From UBA964 sp031382085 (GTDB lineage Bacteria; Pseudomonadota; Gammaproteobacteria; Steroidobacterales; Steroidobacteraceae): a stretch of 64,000 bases of DNA. Position 1 is the first letter of the stretch, and each line of letters begins with the position of its first letter. The notes under the pieces were generated by a model that was not told where the DNA came from, searched no databases, and saw only the letters and a program-made list of their open reading frames with translations. This document shows, one piece after another, positions 50,766 through 59,565 of the stretch. Made by a program: the position numbers and the translations under genes. The stretch is from NCBI GenBank assembly GCA_031382085.1, contig JANMYM010000009.1, forward strand, positions 3,669 through 67,668. Reading direction: 5' to 3'.

Positions 50766-52249
50766 GGTGATATTTTATCGGATCCATCGTCGCGCTGCTC
50801 GCGCTTGCGCTTGCGCTTGCCGGCGCTTTCCGCGATGACATCCTTGATTTCCTTGAGCCGCGCGGCGTATTTCTGCCGTTGGATGGGCGTAATGTCGCGC
50901 GCTGCGAGCGCCAGCTCCAGTTGCTCGCAAGCCAGCGGCAGGTCACCACCCGAAATGTGGTACTCACTCATGTAGTAGTAAGCGTCACCGGTATCGCCGG
51001 CGCTGCTTGCGGCCATTGCGGTTAGCTTGATCTGTGCCTGCGTCGGCGGCACGACGTTGAATACATCCAGCAGGACCTGGTGTGCCAGTCGCGCGCGTCC
51101 CTCGGCTAACAACAGTTCCGCGTAGCGGACCGTCAGCGGTACGTTACGCGGCGATATTTTAAGTGCGCGTTCCAGGGTGTCGATGGCGCCATTCTTGTCG
51201 CCCGCACTGGCCTGCGCGCTCGCCAGCGCGGTCTGCAGGAACGGCAAGTCGAGGCGGTCCTGGCCGATGTCACGCAGCACGGGCAGCGCGGCAACGGCAT
51301 TGCCTGCCTGCAGCTGCGCGAGCGCCGCACCGAATTGTTCGCCGTGGGTCGGCGGATTGCGGTTCGCGCGGTCAGTGTAATAGGGGCGCAGATCACTGTC
51401 CGCCGGACTCGCCATGACACGCACGCGCTCGCGCATGAAGCTGTAGCTTTCGGTTTCCGGCCGGACGCGGGTCGTCATCTGTCGCGCACGTTCGCGCGCT
51501 TCGGCAATACGGTTGCTGCTGACCGGGTGCGACTGCAGCAGCTCGGGCACGATCCCCGAACTGAGCCCGCTGCGCCGCCCGATGGTCTCGAAGAAATCCG
51601 CCATGCTGTTAGGGTCGAAACCTGAGGCGGAAAGAATACCGATGCCAACGCGGTCCGCTTCGTATTCATTGGCGCGCGTGTAGTTGAGTTGCGCCTGCGC
51701 GGCGCTGCCCTGTGCCAGGGCGATGCCTGCCGGGACGGCATCGGCCGAGCCGGTCGCCGCGCCGATCAGGATGGCGGCGATCAGGGCCGCGGCCGTGACC
51801 AGGCCCTGCTTGCTCTGCGAGCGAGCCGAACGCGCCAGATGTCGCTGGGTCACGTGAGCAATTTCATGAGCTAACACGCCGGCCAGTTGAGCTTCATTGG
51901 TGGTGGCGAGAACCAGGCCCTGATTGACACCGATGAAGCCGCCCGGCAGTGCGAATGCATTGACATTCGGATCGCGCACTACAAAAAACGTGAAGCTCTG
52001 TGTGCCGTCGGTCGCCTGCACCGCGATTCGCTGCCCTAACGACTGTATGTAGTCGGCGACTTCCGGGTCCTCAAATAACTGACCCTGGTCGCGCAGACCC
52101 CGAACCACCATGCGCCCGAGCGAGTATTCGTCACCTTTGCTGATGACAACATCGGAAGGCGAGCCGATGTCGGGCAGCTCGGTCGGGGTGTTCTGGGCGG
52201 CCGTCACGGTGCCGGCCGCTCCCAGCAGCGTCAGGATGAGGGCACGCAT
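50762..52249 (-). CDS. M48-family periplasmic metalloprotease with TPR repeats (BepA-like)
   Basis: A 495-residue protein from ATG 52249 (MRALILTLLGAAGTVTAAQN), a signal peptide; an in-frame start exists 21 bases upstream. The zinc motif is HEIAH in AGVLAHEIAHVTQRHLA, with the third ligand Glu in NEYEADRVGI. C-terminal TPR-like repeats (DKNGAIDTLERALKISPRNV) follow. BepA assists and checks assembly of outer-membrane proteins such as LptD. It lies beside phoH and overlaps mlaA. Confidence 0.92.
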   Translation of the reverse strand: MRALILTLLGAAGTVTAAQNTPTELPDIGSPSDVVISKGDEYSLGRMVVRGLRDQGQLFEDPEVADYIQSLGQRIAVQATDGTQSFTFFVVRDPNVNAFALPGGFIGVNQGLVLATTNEAQLAGVLAHEIAHVTQRHLARSARSQSKQGLVTAAALIAAILIGAATGSADAVPAGIALAQGSAAQAQLNYTRANEYEADRVGIGILSASGFDPNSMADFFETIGRRSGLSSGIVPELLQSHPVSSNRIAEARERARQMTTRVRPETESYSFMRERVRVMASPADSDLRPYYTDRANRNPPTHGEQFGAALAQLQAGNAVAALPVLRDIGQDRLDLPFLQTALASAQASAGDKNGAIDTLERALKISPRNVPLTVRYAELLLAEGRARLAHQVLLDVFNVVPPTQAQIKLTAMAASSAGDTGDAYYYMSEYHISGGDLPLACEQLELALAARDITPIQRQKYAARLKEIKDVIAESAGKRKRKREQRDDGSDKISP

Positions 52250-52317
52250 GATGTCAATACGGGTGGCCAAGTTTGTTTTGACTGCAGTTGGGCCGGCAAG
52301 TTCCGGCGCGGCGCGGC

Positions 52318-53748
52318 CTACAGAATTTCGCTCGCCTGATCCGCAAGCCGCGAGCGCTCGCCACGCACCAGCGTGACGTGGCCGGCGTGTGCCCAGCCGC
52401 GAAAGCGCGTGACCACGAAGGTCAGTCCGGATGTTGTTTCGGTCAGGTAGGGCGTGTCGATCTGCGCGATATTTCCCAGGCAGACGATCTTGGTGCCGGG
52501 GCCGGCGCGCGTTACCAGCGCCCGCATCTGCTTCGGCGTTAGGTTCTGCGCTTCATCCAGAATGACGAAGCGATTCAGGAAGGTGCGGCCGCGCATGAAA
52601 TTGAGCGACCGGATCTTGATGCGATTGCGCAGCAGGTCATTGGTGGCGGCGCGTCCCCAGCTGCCACCCTCGCTGGACTGGGTCAGCACCTCGAGGTTGT
52701 CGACCAGCGCGCCCATCCAGGGCTCCATTTTTTCTTCTTCCGTGCCCGGCAGAAAACCGATGTCCTCGCCCAACGGGATCGTGACCCGGGTCATGATGAT
52801 TTCCGCGAAGCGACTGCCATCCAGCGTCTGCGCGAGTCCAGCCGCCAGCGTCAACAGAGTCTTGCCGGTGCCCGCAGGGCCCAGTATCGAAACAAAATCG
52901 ACTTCCGGATCCATCAGCAGGTTGAGCGCAAAATTCTGCTCGCGATTGCGCGCGCCGATGCCCCAGATGCGGTTGCGCTCCGAACGGTAGTCCCTGACCA
53001 GTTCCAGGGTTGCGCGGTCGCCATCGATCTTTCTGACCATGGCTTCGATGCCGTTGGCGCGTTCGTCGAATACAAATTCATTGAGCGCCCAGTCGCGCAC
53101 CGCCGGTCCGGCGATTTCATAGTAGGTGCGGTTACCGTCTTTCCAGGACCGCAGGTCCGTACCGTGCTTTTCCCAGAAATCCGCCGGCAGCTCCGCGATG
53201 CCGGTATCGAGAATATCAGCGTCCTCGATGCTTTTGTCGCTGAAATAGTCTTCCGCGTGCACGCCGACCACGGCGGCCTTGATACGCAGGTTGATGTCCT
53301 TGGAAACCAGCACCACGCGCGCATCGGGATGCAGCGCCTGCAGGGCCAAGGTGTGCGCCAGGATGGCATTGTCGGCGCCGTGTCCGGGCAGGTGATCGGG
53401 CAGCGCGCTGGCAAGCTGCCGGGTCTGGAAAAACAGGTGCCCGCTTGAGGGCTTCTTGCCATGATTTCCCGACATGTGCGAAGGAATGGGCAGGCCCAGG
53501 TCGATCTGTTCCTTACTGGCGCCATGCATCAGGTCGTCCAGGAAACGGCTGACCTGGCGCACATTGCGCGAGGCCTCGGACAGGCCTTTCTTGTTAGCAT
53601 CCAGTTCTTCGAGCACCTCCATCGGCAGGTAGATGTCGTGCTCCTCGAATCGATAGAGCGCGGTGGGATCGTGCATCAGCACGTTGGTGTCGAGGACAAA
53701 CAACCGTCTCTGATGCCCGATGCTGCGGCGGCGCGACCCGCGCCGCAC
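52318..53748 (-). CDS. PhoH family protein with N-terminal PIN domain
   Basis: A 476-residue protein assuming GTG at 53748 (VRRGSRRRSIGHQRRLFVLD); a TTG at 53772 gives 484. The PIN domain begins LFVLDTNVLMHDPTALYRFE and extends through VLVSKDINLRIKAAVVGVHA. The PhoH ATPase has Walker A GPAGTGKTLLTLAAG and Walker B FVILDEAQNL. PIN-PhoH proteins are RNA helicase-nucleases in some bacteria. It begins two bases after the original bcp stop, so it follows the damaged bcp. Confidence 0.9.
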   Translation of the reverse strand: MRRGSRRRSIGHQRRLFVLDTNVLMHDPTALYRFEEHDIYLPMEVLEELDANKKGLSEASRNVRQVSRFLDDLMHGASKEQIDLGLPIPSHMSGNHGKKPSSGHLFFQTRQLASALPDHLPGHGADNAILAHTLALQALHPDARVVLVSKDINLRIKAAVVGVHAEDYFSDKSIEDADILDTGIAELPADFWEKHGTDLRSWKDGNRTYYEIAGPAVRDWALNEFVFDERANGIEAMVRKIDGDRATLELVRDYRSERNRIWGIGARNREQNFALNLLMDPEVDFVSILGPAGTGKTLLTLAAGLAQTLDGSRFAEIIMTRVTIPLGEDIGFLPGTEEEKMEPWMGALVDNLEVLTQSSEGGSWGRAATNDLLRNRIKIRSLNFMRGRTFLNRFVILDEAQNLTPKQMRALVTRAGPGTKIVCLGNIAQIDTPYLTETTSGLTFVVTRFRGWAHAGHVTLVRGERSRLADQASEIL

Positions 53749-53749
53749 A

Positions 53750-54011
53750 TCAGAGGCCGCGGGCTTCTTCAAGTACTAGTTCCGCGTGCCCGCCGACCTT
53801 GACCTTGCGCCATTCGCGCACCAGCTTGCCATCCGCATCTATGAGAAAAGTGCTGCGCTTCGACGCCGCAACCCGGCGTCAGGTCGCGGGGATAAAAATA
53901 CAGGACCAGTGCGGAGCCGTTGGCGTCGGCAAGTCTGAACGTGCTGCCGTCGGTTGTGTTCGCGGTGAATGCGGGGACTTTCTTGCCTGCTTCGATTTTG
54001 CTCATGCTCAT
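53750..54011 (-). pseudogene. bcp: Peroxiredoxin Bcp with internal deletion
   Basis: Frame 1 reads MSKIEAGKKVPAFTANTTDG, then LVLYFYPRDLTPGC with the peroxidatic Cys, and GVEAQHFS before losing sense. Another frame on the same DNA reads SKRSTFLIDADGKLVREWRK and ends AELVLEEARGL-stop at 53750. In normal Bcp (about 155 residues) these two parts are separated by roughly 70 residues. The DNA at the junction encodes both TTEAQxFS-like and RSTF-like sense, so the deletion probably arose by recombination at short homology. It is not functional, unless the 79-residue first frame is expressed. Confidence 0.85.
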
Positions 54012-54012
54012 T

Positions 54013-54543
54013 TCAGGATTTCACAGGTTCCAGGATCGCGTCGAGATTCAGTGAATCGCAGAAATCAAGAAACTCCTCGCGCAGCTGCGATACCGGCAGC
54101 TTCGCGGGGACGTTGACGATCATCTGGATTGCAAACATCTGTGCGCCGGTGTGCGCTGCGGGATAGGTGCGGGTTGCGACATCGGCGATGTCGACATTGC
54201 GTTTCGCGCAGAAACCCGCCAGGGCCGACACAATGCCAGTCTGGTCGAGGCAAACAGCGTCGATGGAATACGGCAGAAAATCGTTGCGTGCGCCCTTGGG
54301 ATCCGTACGCCGCAGGTGCAGCGACAACGACAATTGCTCGGCGACCCGATTGAGTTCGGTTTCCAGCTTGGCGAGCGAGTGCCAGTTGCCGGAGACCAGC
54401 AGCATCATCGCAAATTCATTGCCCAAAGCAGCCATGCGGCTTTCGCTGATGCTGCCGCCGCAGTCGGAAATGACACGAGTGAGTTCATGGACCATGCCGG
54501 TGCGGTCGCTGCCAACGGCCGACACGGCGATATGTTGCTTCAT
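54013..54543 (-). CDS. gcvR: Glycine cleavage system transcriptional repressor GcvR-like ACT protein
   Basis: A 176-residue protein from ATG 54543 (MKQHIAVSAVGSDRTGMVHE). Two ACT domains are visible, the first at 1-80 with TRVISDCGGSISESRMAALG, the second at 95-170 with DQTGIVSALAGFCAKRNVDI. GcvR binds GcvA in E. coli to repress gcv. The gcvR-bcp and divergent dapA order is the E. coli one. The glycine from kbl/tdh could be relevant, but that is inference. Confidence 0.88.
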   Translation of the reverse strand: MKQHIAVSAVGSDRTGMVHELTRVISDCGGSISESRMAALGNEFAMMLLVSGNWHSLAKLETELNRVAEQLSLSLHLRRTDPKGARNDFLPYSIDAVCLDQTGIVSALAGFCAKRNVDIADVATRTYPAAHTGAQMFAIQMIVNVPAKLPVSQLREEFLDFCDSLNLDAILEPVKS

Positions 54544-54598
54544 TACTTGGAAGTTTAGCGACTTGCGCCGGTGCCGCACACCACTTTAGTCTTGCGAC

Positions 54599-55483
54599 AT
54601 GTTTGCAGGAAGCTACGTCGCGATTGTCACGCCCATGCATCGCGATGGTGCGATCGATTGGATCGCCTGGGCCCGGTTGTTGGATTTACACGCGGCCAAT
54701 GGCACCCGCGGCATCGTGGTCGGAGGCACGACCGGCGAGTCCCCGACCCTGAGCGATACCGAGCTGCGCGAGCTGACCGTCCAGGCGCAGGCGCGGGTTG
54801 GCCATAAAATGCAGATTATTGTCGGTATTGGCACCAACAACACTGCAACGACCGTGCAGCGCGCCAGCTGGGTCAACGAGCTGAGGCCTGCTGGCGTGCT
54901 AGTGGTTACGCCGTCCTATAACAAGCCGACCCAGGAAGGCCTGTATCGCCATTTCGAGGCGGTCGCGGCCGCAAGTCGGGTGCCCGTCATTCTGTACAAC
55001 GTGCCCGGCCGGACAGCCGTCGACTGCCTGCCGCCCACGGTCGAGCGACTCGCCAGTCTGCCGGGCGTTGTGGCGCTCAAGGAAGCGGTTGCGGACCTGG
55101 CCCGGGTCCGCCAGTTGGTGGCGAATTGCGGCAAGGATTTTGCGGTGTTGTCGGGCGACGATCTGACTGCGCGCGAGGCGATTTTTGCGGGTGCTGCCGG
55201 CATTATTTCGGTGACCGCGAACTTGGCGCCCAAAGCGCTGTCGGAGATGGTGACCGCGGCGCGCGCTGGCGATCAGGCGCGGGCGGCGACGCTGGATCAT
55301 CCCTTGGCGCAATTGCACCGCGATTTATTTGTCGAGGGCAACCCGATCCCGGTGAAATGGTGTCTCGCAGAGCTTGGGATGATTGAACCTGGTATTCGCC
55401 TGCCATTGACGCCATTGTCAGAGCGCTACCATGCGTTGCTGCGCGCGGCGATGCAGGCGGCCGGGCTGATACCGCCGGGCTGA
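54599..55483 (+). CDS. dapA: 4-hydroxy-tetrahydrodipicolinate synthase
   Basis: A 294-residue class I aldolase. GGTTGESPTLSDTE, YNVPGRTAVDCLP (catalytic Tyr) and VVALKEAVADL (Schiff-base Lys, about 161) are all present. It condenses pyruvate with aspartate semialdehyde to start lysine and meso-DAP synthesis. It is divergent from gcvR and followed by the BamC-like lipoprotein gene after 31 bp. Confidence 0.96.
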   Translation: MFAGSYVAIVTPMHRDGAIDWIAWARLLDLHAANGTRGIVVGGTTGESPTLSDTELRELTVQAQARVGHKMQIIVGIGTNNTATTVQRASWVNELRPAGVLVVTPSYNKPTQEGLYRHFEAVAAASRVPVILYNVPGRTAVDCLPPTVERLASLPGVVALKEAVADLARVRQLVANCGKDFAVLSGDDLTAREAIFAGAAGIISVTANLAPKALSEMVTAARAGDQARAATLDHPLAQLHRDLFVEGNPIPVKWCLAELGMIEPGIRLPLTPLSERYHALLRAAMQAAGLIPPG

Positions 55484-55514
55484 TAACATTGCGCCCTCGG
55501 TTGCGAAGGAGTTG

Positions 55515-55811
55515 ATGTTGAAAATGTCCCGCGTGGCCATTCTGGCCTTGATGCTGCTGCCGCTCGCAGGTTGCAAGCTGTTTACCCGAGCGAATAGCTG
55601 CGACAAGCCGCGTCTGTACGAATCCGCACAGAATATGCCGCCGCTGAAAGTGCCGGCCGGCCTGGATGCGCCGGATACCCGCGCGTCGCTGCCGATCCTG
55701 GACCTTGCCGAGCCGGAAAAGCCCCGCAAGCCCGGCGATCCCTGCCTGGACGCGCCGCCACCGTACAGCCCGCCTAAAGTTACCAAGCCAGTGCCTATTC
55801 CGGCTAAATAA
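55515..55811 (+). CDS. Short BamC-like lipoprotein (N-terminal region only)
   Basis: A 98-residue lipoprotein with GAAGGAG upstream and lipobox LAGC (LMLLPLAGCKLF, Cys at about 19). The mature part RLYESAQNMPPLKVPAGLDA has the pattern of the N-terminal unstructured stretch of BamC that binds BamD. The two folded helix-grip domains of BamC (about 250 residues) are absent. Low complexity Pro-rich C-terminus. It sits right after dapA, where bamC (nlpB) is located in other gammaproteobacteria. Confidence 0.6.
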   Translation: MLKMSRVAILALMLLPLAGCKLFTRANSCDKPRLYESAQNMPPLKVPAGLDAPDTRASLPILDLAEPEKPRKPGDPCLDAPPPYSPPKVTKPVPIPAK

Positions 55812-55843
55812 CGCGACCGCTTGCTATCATGGCCGGCGGAGTC

Positions 55844-55935
<92 letters not shown>

Positions 55936-55945
55936 CTGAATTGCC

Positions 55946-56040
55946 TATGGCGTCCCGCATCGGTTCCTCTGCGACGATTAGCCGCGAACCCCGCCAGGCC
56001 CGGAAGGGAGCAACGGTAGTGGTGATGTCGGGCGCCGGAG
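55946..56040 (+). ncRNA. ffs: 4.5S signal recognition particle RNA (small bacterial type)
   Basis: The conserved apical hairpin with GAACCCCGCCAGGCCCGGAA and GGGAGCAACGGTAG is the small SRP RNA core. The flanking arms GGCGTCCCGCATC and GATGTCGGGCGCC (about 55949-56036) pair. It binds Ffh (27.1 kb). It lies between tRNA-Ser and dnaX, as in many bacteria. The ends are estimated to a few bases. Confidence 0.9.
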
Positions 56041-56077
56041 TTCAAGCTGGTGCGGGCCGCCTCCATACTGGATATCG

Positions 56078-57655
56078 ATGAGCTACATGGCGCTGGCCCG
56101 CAAATGGCGGCCCAAAAATTTCAGCGAATTGGTCGGGCAAGAGCATGTTCTGCGCGCCCTGACCAACGCGCTTGATAGCGGGCGCGTGCATCACGCATTT
56201 TTGTTCACCGGAACGCGCGGCGTCGGCAAGACCACGATCGCGCGGATTTTGGCCAAATGCCTCAACTGCGAACGCGGCATGGGGTCCAAACCCTGCGGCG
56301 AATGCGATTCCTGTCGCGAAATCGATGCAGGCCGGTTTATCGACCTGCTGGAGGTGGATGCGGCCTCGCGCACCAAGATCGACGACACGCGCGAGCTGCT
56401 GGATAAAGTTCCGTATGCGCCGGCGCGCGGACGTTACAAGATCTATCTGATCGACGAAGTGCACATGCTGTCGAACCATTCTTTCAATGCGCTGCTGAAG
56501 ACCCTGGAAGAGCCACCTCCACACATCAAGTTTTTGTTAGCGACGACTGACCCGCAGAAATTGCCGGTGACGGTGCTATCCCGCTGCCTGCAATTCAACC
56601 TGAAACGCCTGCCGTCGGCGCTGATCGCGGGCCGCATGAAACAGATTCTCGAAGCCGAGGGTATCGCCTTCGAATCGCCGGCGGTGCAATTACTGGCGCA
56701 TGCGGCCGACGGCAGCCTGCGCGACGGCCTGTCGCTGCTTGACCAGCTGCTGGCATTTGGCGGCGGCAAGGTCAGCGAGGCGGATACCAGGTCGATGCTC
56801 GGTACCGTGGATCGCGAACGGGTGCTGCGCCTGCTGCGGGCGCTGGCGGCGCTGGACCCGGCGCAGTTGCTGGCGGAGGCCGTGGCGCTCGATGAGTTTT
56901 CGCCGGATCATGGCCAGGTGCTCGAGGACATGGCCTCGGTGTTAGGCCGAGTGGTGCTGCGACAGGCAGTGCCCAATTACGAAAGTGACGAACTGTATCC
57001 GCATGAGTGGATCGTCGAACTGGCAGGCCGCATGGACGCCGCCGACGTACAGCTTTATTACCAGACCGCCATCACCGCGCGCCGCGACCTGCCGCTGGCG
57101 CCCGATCCGTCGTTAGGCTTTCGCGTGGCGCTGTTACGCATGCTGGCCTTTCGGCCTGCGGCGGCGCCGGCAGCGGCGCCTGGCGCAGCGGCGCCGGGTG
57201 CGGCGCCCGTGACTACGTCGGGACGGCCGCTTGTTTCAGCCGTGGTGGACCTGGAGATGCTGACACCGGCACGCTGGGTCGCGATGTTGCCGGAGATGAG
57301 TCTGGGTGGGGCTGCCCGCCAGCTCGCGGCCAATTGTTTGCCGACCGGGCGCGAAGGCGATCTGCTGCGCCTTACGCTCACGACGGCTAACAAGCACCTC
57401 AAGACAAAGCAACAGGAAGACAAGATCGCGCAGGCCCTGTCGCGCCTCAGCGGACGCAGCGTGCGGATCGAAGTCGATATCGGCGACCTGCCTGATCCGA
57501 CGGCGGCGCAGCGCGCGGAACAGCAGGCTGCTGTGCGGCTCGCCGATGCGGAACGCGCGCTGCAGGATGATCCTAACGTGCAGAGTCTGCAGAAGATTTT
57601 TGGCGCCGTGGTACAGAGCGGCAGCATCCGGGTTAGCAACGAGGACAAGGCATGA
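56078..57655 (+). CDS. dnaX: DNA polymerase III tau subunit
   Basis: A 525-residue clamp-loader ATPase. The N-terminus MSYMALARKWRPKNFSELVG, Walker A GTRGVGKTTIARILAK, zinc module CLNCERGMGSKPCGECDSC and DEVHMLSNHSFNALLKTLEEP are standard. An Ala/Pro-rich linker (about 368-385) separates domain V. No A-AAA-AAG slippery site is visible where E. coli makes gamma. It overlaps ybaB by 4 bp. Confidence 0.95.
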   Translation: MSYMALARKWRPKNFSELVGQEHVLRALTNALDSGRVHHAFLFTGTRGVGKTTIARILAKCLNCERGMGSKPCGECDSCREIDAGRFIDLLEVDAASRTKIDDTRELLDKVPYAPARGRYKIYLIDEVHMLSNHSFNALLKTLEEPPPHIKFLLATTDPQKLPVTVLSRCLQFNLKRLPSALIAGRMKQILEAEGIAFESPAVQLLAHAADGSLRDGLSLLDQLLAFGGGKVSEADTRSMLGTVDRERVLRLLRALAALDPAQLLAEAVALDEFSPDHGQVLEDMASVLGRVVLRQAVPNYESDELYPHEWIVELAGRMDAADVQLYYQTAITARRDLPLAPDPSLGFRVALLRMLAFRPAAAPAAAPGAAAPGAAPVTTSGRPLVSAVVDLEMLTPARWVAMLPEMSLGGAARQLAANCLPTGREGDLLRLTLTTANKHLKTKQQEDKIAQALSRLSGRSVRIEVDIGDLPDPTAAQRAEQQAAVRLADAERALQDDPNVQSLQKIFGAVVQSGSIRVSNEDKA

Positions 57656-57984
57656 AGGGTGGATTCGGCAACATGGGCAACATGATGAAACAGGCGCAGG
57701 CAATGCAGCAGCGCATGGCCAAGGTGCAGGAGGAAATCGCCGCGCTTGAAGTCAGCGGTGAATCTGGCGGTGGCATGGTCAAAGTAGTCATCAACGGCAG
57801 GCACGAAGCACGCCGCGTGACGATCGAACCGAGCGCCATCGGCGATGATCGCGAAATGCTGGAAGATCTCATTGCCGCGGCATTCAACGATGCGGTGCAC
57901 AAGCTGGAAAGCGAGTCCCAGGCAAAAATGTCCGCGGTCATGGCCGGAATCAACCTGCCGCCGGGCATCAAGATGCCGTTCTGA
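57652..57984 (+). CDS. ybaB: Nucleoid-associated protein YbaB/EbfC
   Basis: A 110-residue protein. MKGGFGNMGNMMKQAQAMQQ, then EVSGESGGGMVKVVINGRHE, and LPPGIKMPF at the end are typical. It binds DNA as a dimer. It sits in the dnaX-ybaB-recR operon, overlapping dnaX by 4 bp and leaving a 14-bp gap to recR. Confidence 0.95.
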   Translation: MKGGFGNMGNMMKQAQAMQQRMAKVQEEIAALEVSGESGGGMVKVVINGRHEARRVTIEPSAIGDDREMLEDLIAAAFNDAVHKLESESQAKMSAVMAGINLPPGIKMPF

Positions 57985-57998
57985 GCTGGGACTGACCC

Positions 57999-58598
57999 GT
58001 GAAGCTGACGCCGGCGCTCGCCAATCTCATCGACGCACTGCGGGCGCTGCCGGGCGTCGGGCCAAAGTCGGCACAGCGCATGGCGTTTCACCTGCTGCAT
58101 GACGGGCGCAGCGGCGCTCGTGGCTTGTCCGAGTCGCTCGATCTTGCGCTGCAATCAGTCAAGCACTGCGCCCGCTGCCGGATGTTCGCGGCAAGCGAAT
58201 TGTGCGAGACCTGTGGCGCGCCGCAGCGCGATGCGAGCCTGCTCTGTGTGGTGGAGTCGCCGGCCGATGTACTCGCGATCGAGCAGTCGGGCGGCTACCG
58301 CGGCAGGTATTTTGTTCTGTTAGGTCATTTGTCGCCGCTGGATGGCGTTGGCCCCGAGCAGCTGGGCGCGCAGCAGCTGGAGGCTCTGTTAGGTGAGGGT
58401 CAGGTGGTGGAGATGATCGTGGCGACCAATTCCACGGTCGAAGGCGAGGCCACGGCTCATTTCCTTGGCGAGTTGGCACGTTCGCGCGGCGTTCGCGCGA
58501 CGCGTATTGCACACGGCGTGCCGATGGGCGGTGAGTTGGAGTACATTGACAGCGGCACGCTGGCGCACGCTCTGGCGGGGCGCCAGAACCTCGGCTGA
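57999..58598 (+). CDS. recR: Recombination protein RecR
   Basis: A 199-residue protein with a GTG start. A helix-hairpin-helix (LRALPGVGPKSAQRMAFHLL), a C4 zinc finger (CARCRMFAASELCETC), a Toprim domain (LCVVESPADVLAIEQ) and a Walker B-like C-terminus follow. It acts with RecF and RecO at gaps. It is last in dnaX-ybaB-recR. Confidence 0.96.
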   Translation: MKLTPALANLIDALRALPGVGPKSAQRMAFHLLHDGRSGARGLSESLDLALQSVKHCARCRMFAASELCETCGAPQRDASLLCVVESPADVLAIEQSGGYRGRYFVLLGHLSPLDGVGPEQLGAQQLEALLGEGQVVEMIVATNSTVEGEATAHFLGELARSRGVRATRIAHGVPMGGELEYIDSGTLAHALAGRQNLG

Positions 58599-58605
58599 TG
58601 CGCTG

Positions 58606-59529
58606 TCAGCGCGAGCGCTGTGAGCCGGGCGCTGGCTGCAAATCCTCGAACAGACGTCGCAGGCGCCGATAGCTTTCATAGCGACGGGGATCGCAACCAC
58701 CCTTCGCGACCGCCCCTATCACGGCGCAATTCGGTTCGCGCATGTGCATGCAATCCGCGAAACGGCAGCCGGGTGCGAGCTTTTCAATTTCAAAAAAACC
58801 TAACGCGCGTGGTTCCAGTGCGCTGATCGCCGGCACATAGTCACGCACGCCCGGAGAATCGATGATCGCGCCGCCATGGGGTAGTGCGTACATTTCCGAT
58901 CGGGTGGTCGTGTGGCGGCCTTCATCGTCGCGGTCAAGCTCCTGGATGCGCAACTGGTTTGCCGGGAGCAATGCCTGGAGTAACGACGATTTACCGACCC
59001 CGGACTGGCCCACGAGCACGCCGATGCGGCCGGCAAATTCTTGGTGCAATTCCACGATGCCATGACCCAGGCTGGCGCAGGTCGCAATCACCCTGATGTC
59101 CAGGGACTCGGCCAGCTGGCGCATTGCTTGCAGGGTGGTTTGGCCGCGCTCGAGATCCAGTTTGTTAGCAATCAGCAGCGCGTCAATGCCGGCGCAGTGG
59201 GCGGCGGCGAGGTAGCGATCGATCAGGAAATAATCCGGCGCCGGCGCCGGCGCCGCAACCACCGCTAACATATCGACGTTGGCGACCACAGGTTCTGAGC
59301 GGCCGCGTGCGTCACCGCGTTGCAGCAGGTTGCGTCGCGCCTGCACACCGACAATATGGACTTCGTGATGGCCCTGATCGTGGCGACAGTCCACCCGATC
59401 GCCGCAGACGTAGTCCATCTTGCGGCCCATCGGACGGGCGTCAAATTCCCGGCCGTCGTCAGTACGAACGCGCGCATGGCGGCCGAAGGTTACAATCAGG
59501 GTCGCTGCAAATGTTCCGGGGTCCGGCAT
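58606..59529 (-). CDS. rsgA: Small-subunit-dependent GTPase RsgA
   Basis: A 307-residue circularly permuted GTPase. ATG at 59529 (MPDPGTFAATLIVTFGRHAR) is preferred over a start 45 bases upstream. An OB fold is followed by the NKLDL motif (LIANKLDLERGQ), the P-loop GQSGVGKSSLLQAL and the DSPGVRDY switch. The C-terminal zinc site CRFADCMHMREPNC is intact. It tests late 30S maturation. It is divergent from orn. Confidence 0.94.
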   Translation of the reverse strand: MPDPGTFAATLIVTFGRHARVRTDDGREFDARPMGRKMDYVCGDRVDCRHDQGHHEVHIVGVQARRNLLQRGDARGRSEPVVANVDMLAVVAAPAPAPDYFLIDRYLAAAHCAGIDALLIANKLDLERGQTTLQAMRQLAESLDIRVIATCASLGHGIVELHQEFAGRIGVLVGQSGVGKSSLLQALLPANQLRIQELDRDDEGRHTTTRSEMYALPHGGAIIDSPGVRDYVPAISALEPRALGFFEIEKLAPGCRFADCMHMREPNCAVIGAVAKGGCDPRRYESYRRLRRLFEDLQPAPGSQRSR

Positions 59530-59565
59530 GGGTCGGTAGTATGCCCGGCGGGGAAGAGGACTGGG

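Noticed and set aside
55800..55843. A strong promoter for tRNA-Ser
   Set aside because: A TATCAT -10 is present, but no credible -35 at 16-18 bases upstream; it may be read from the dapA transcript.
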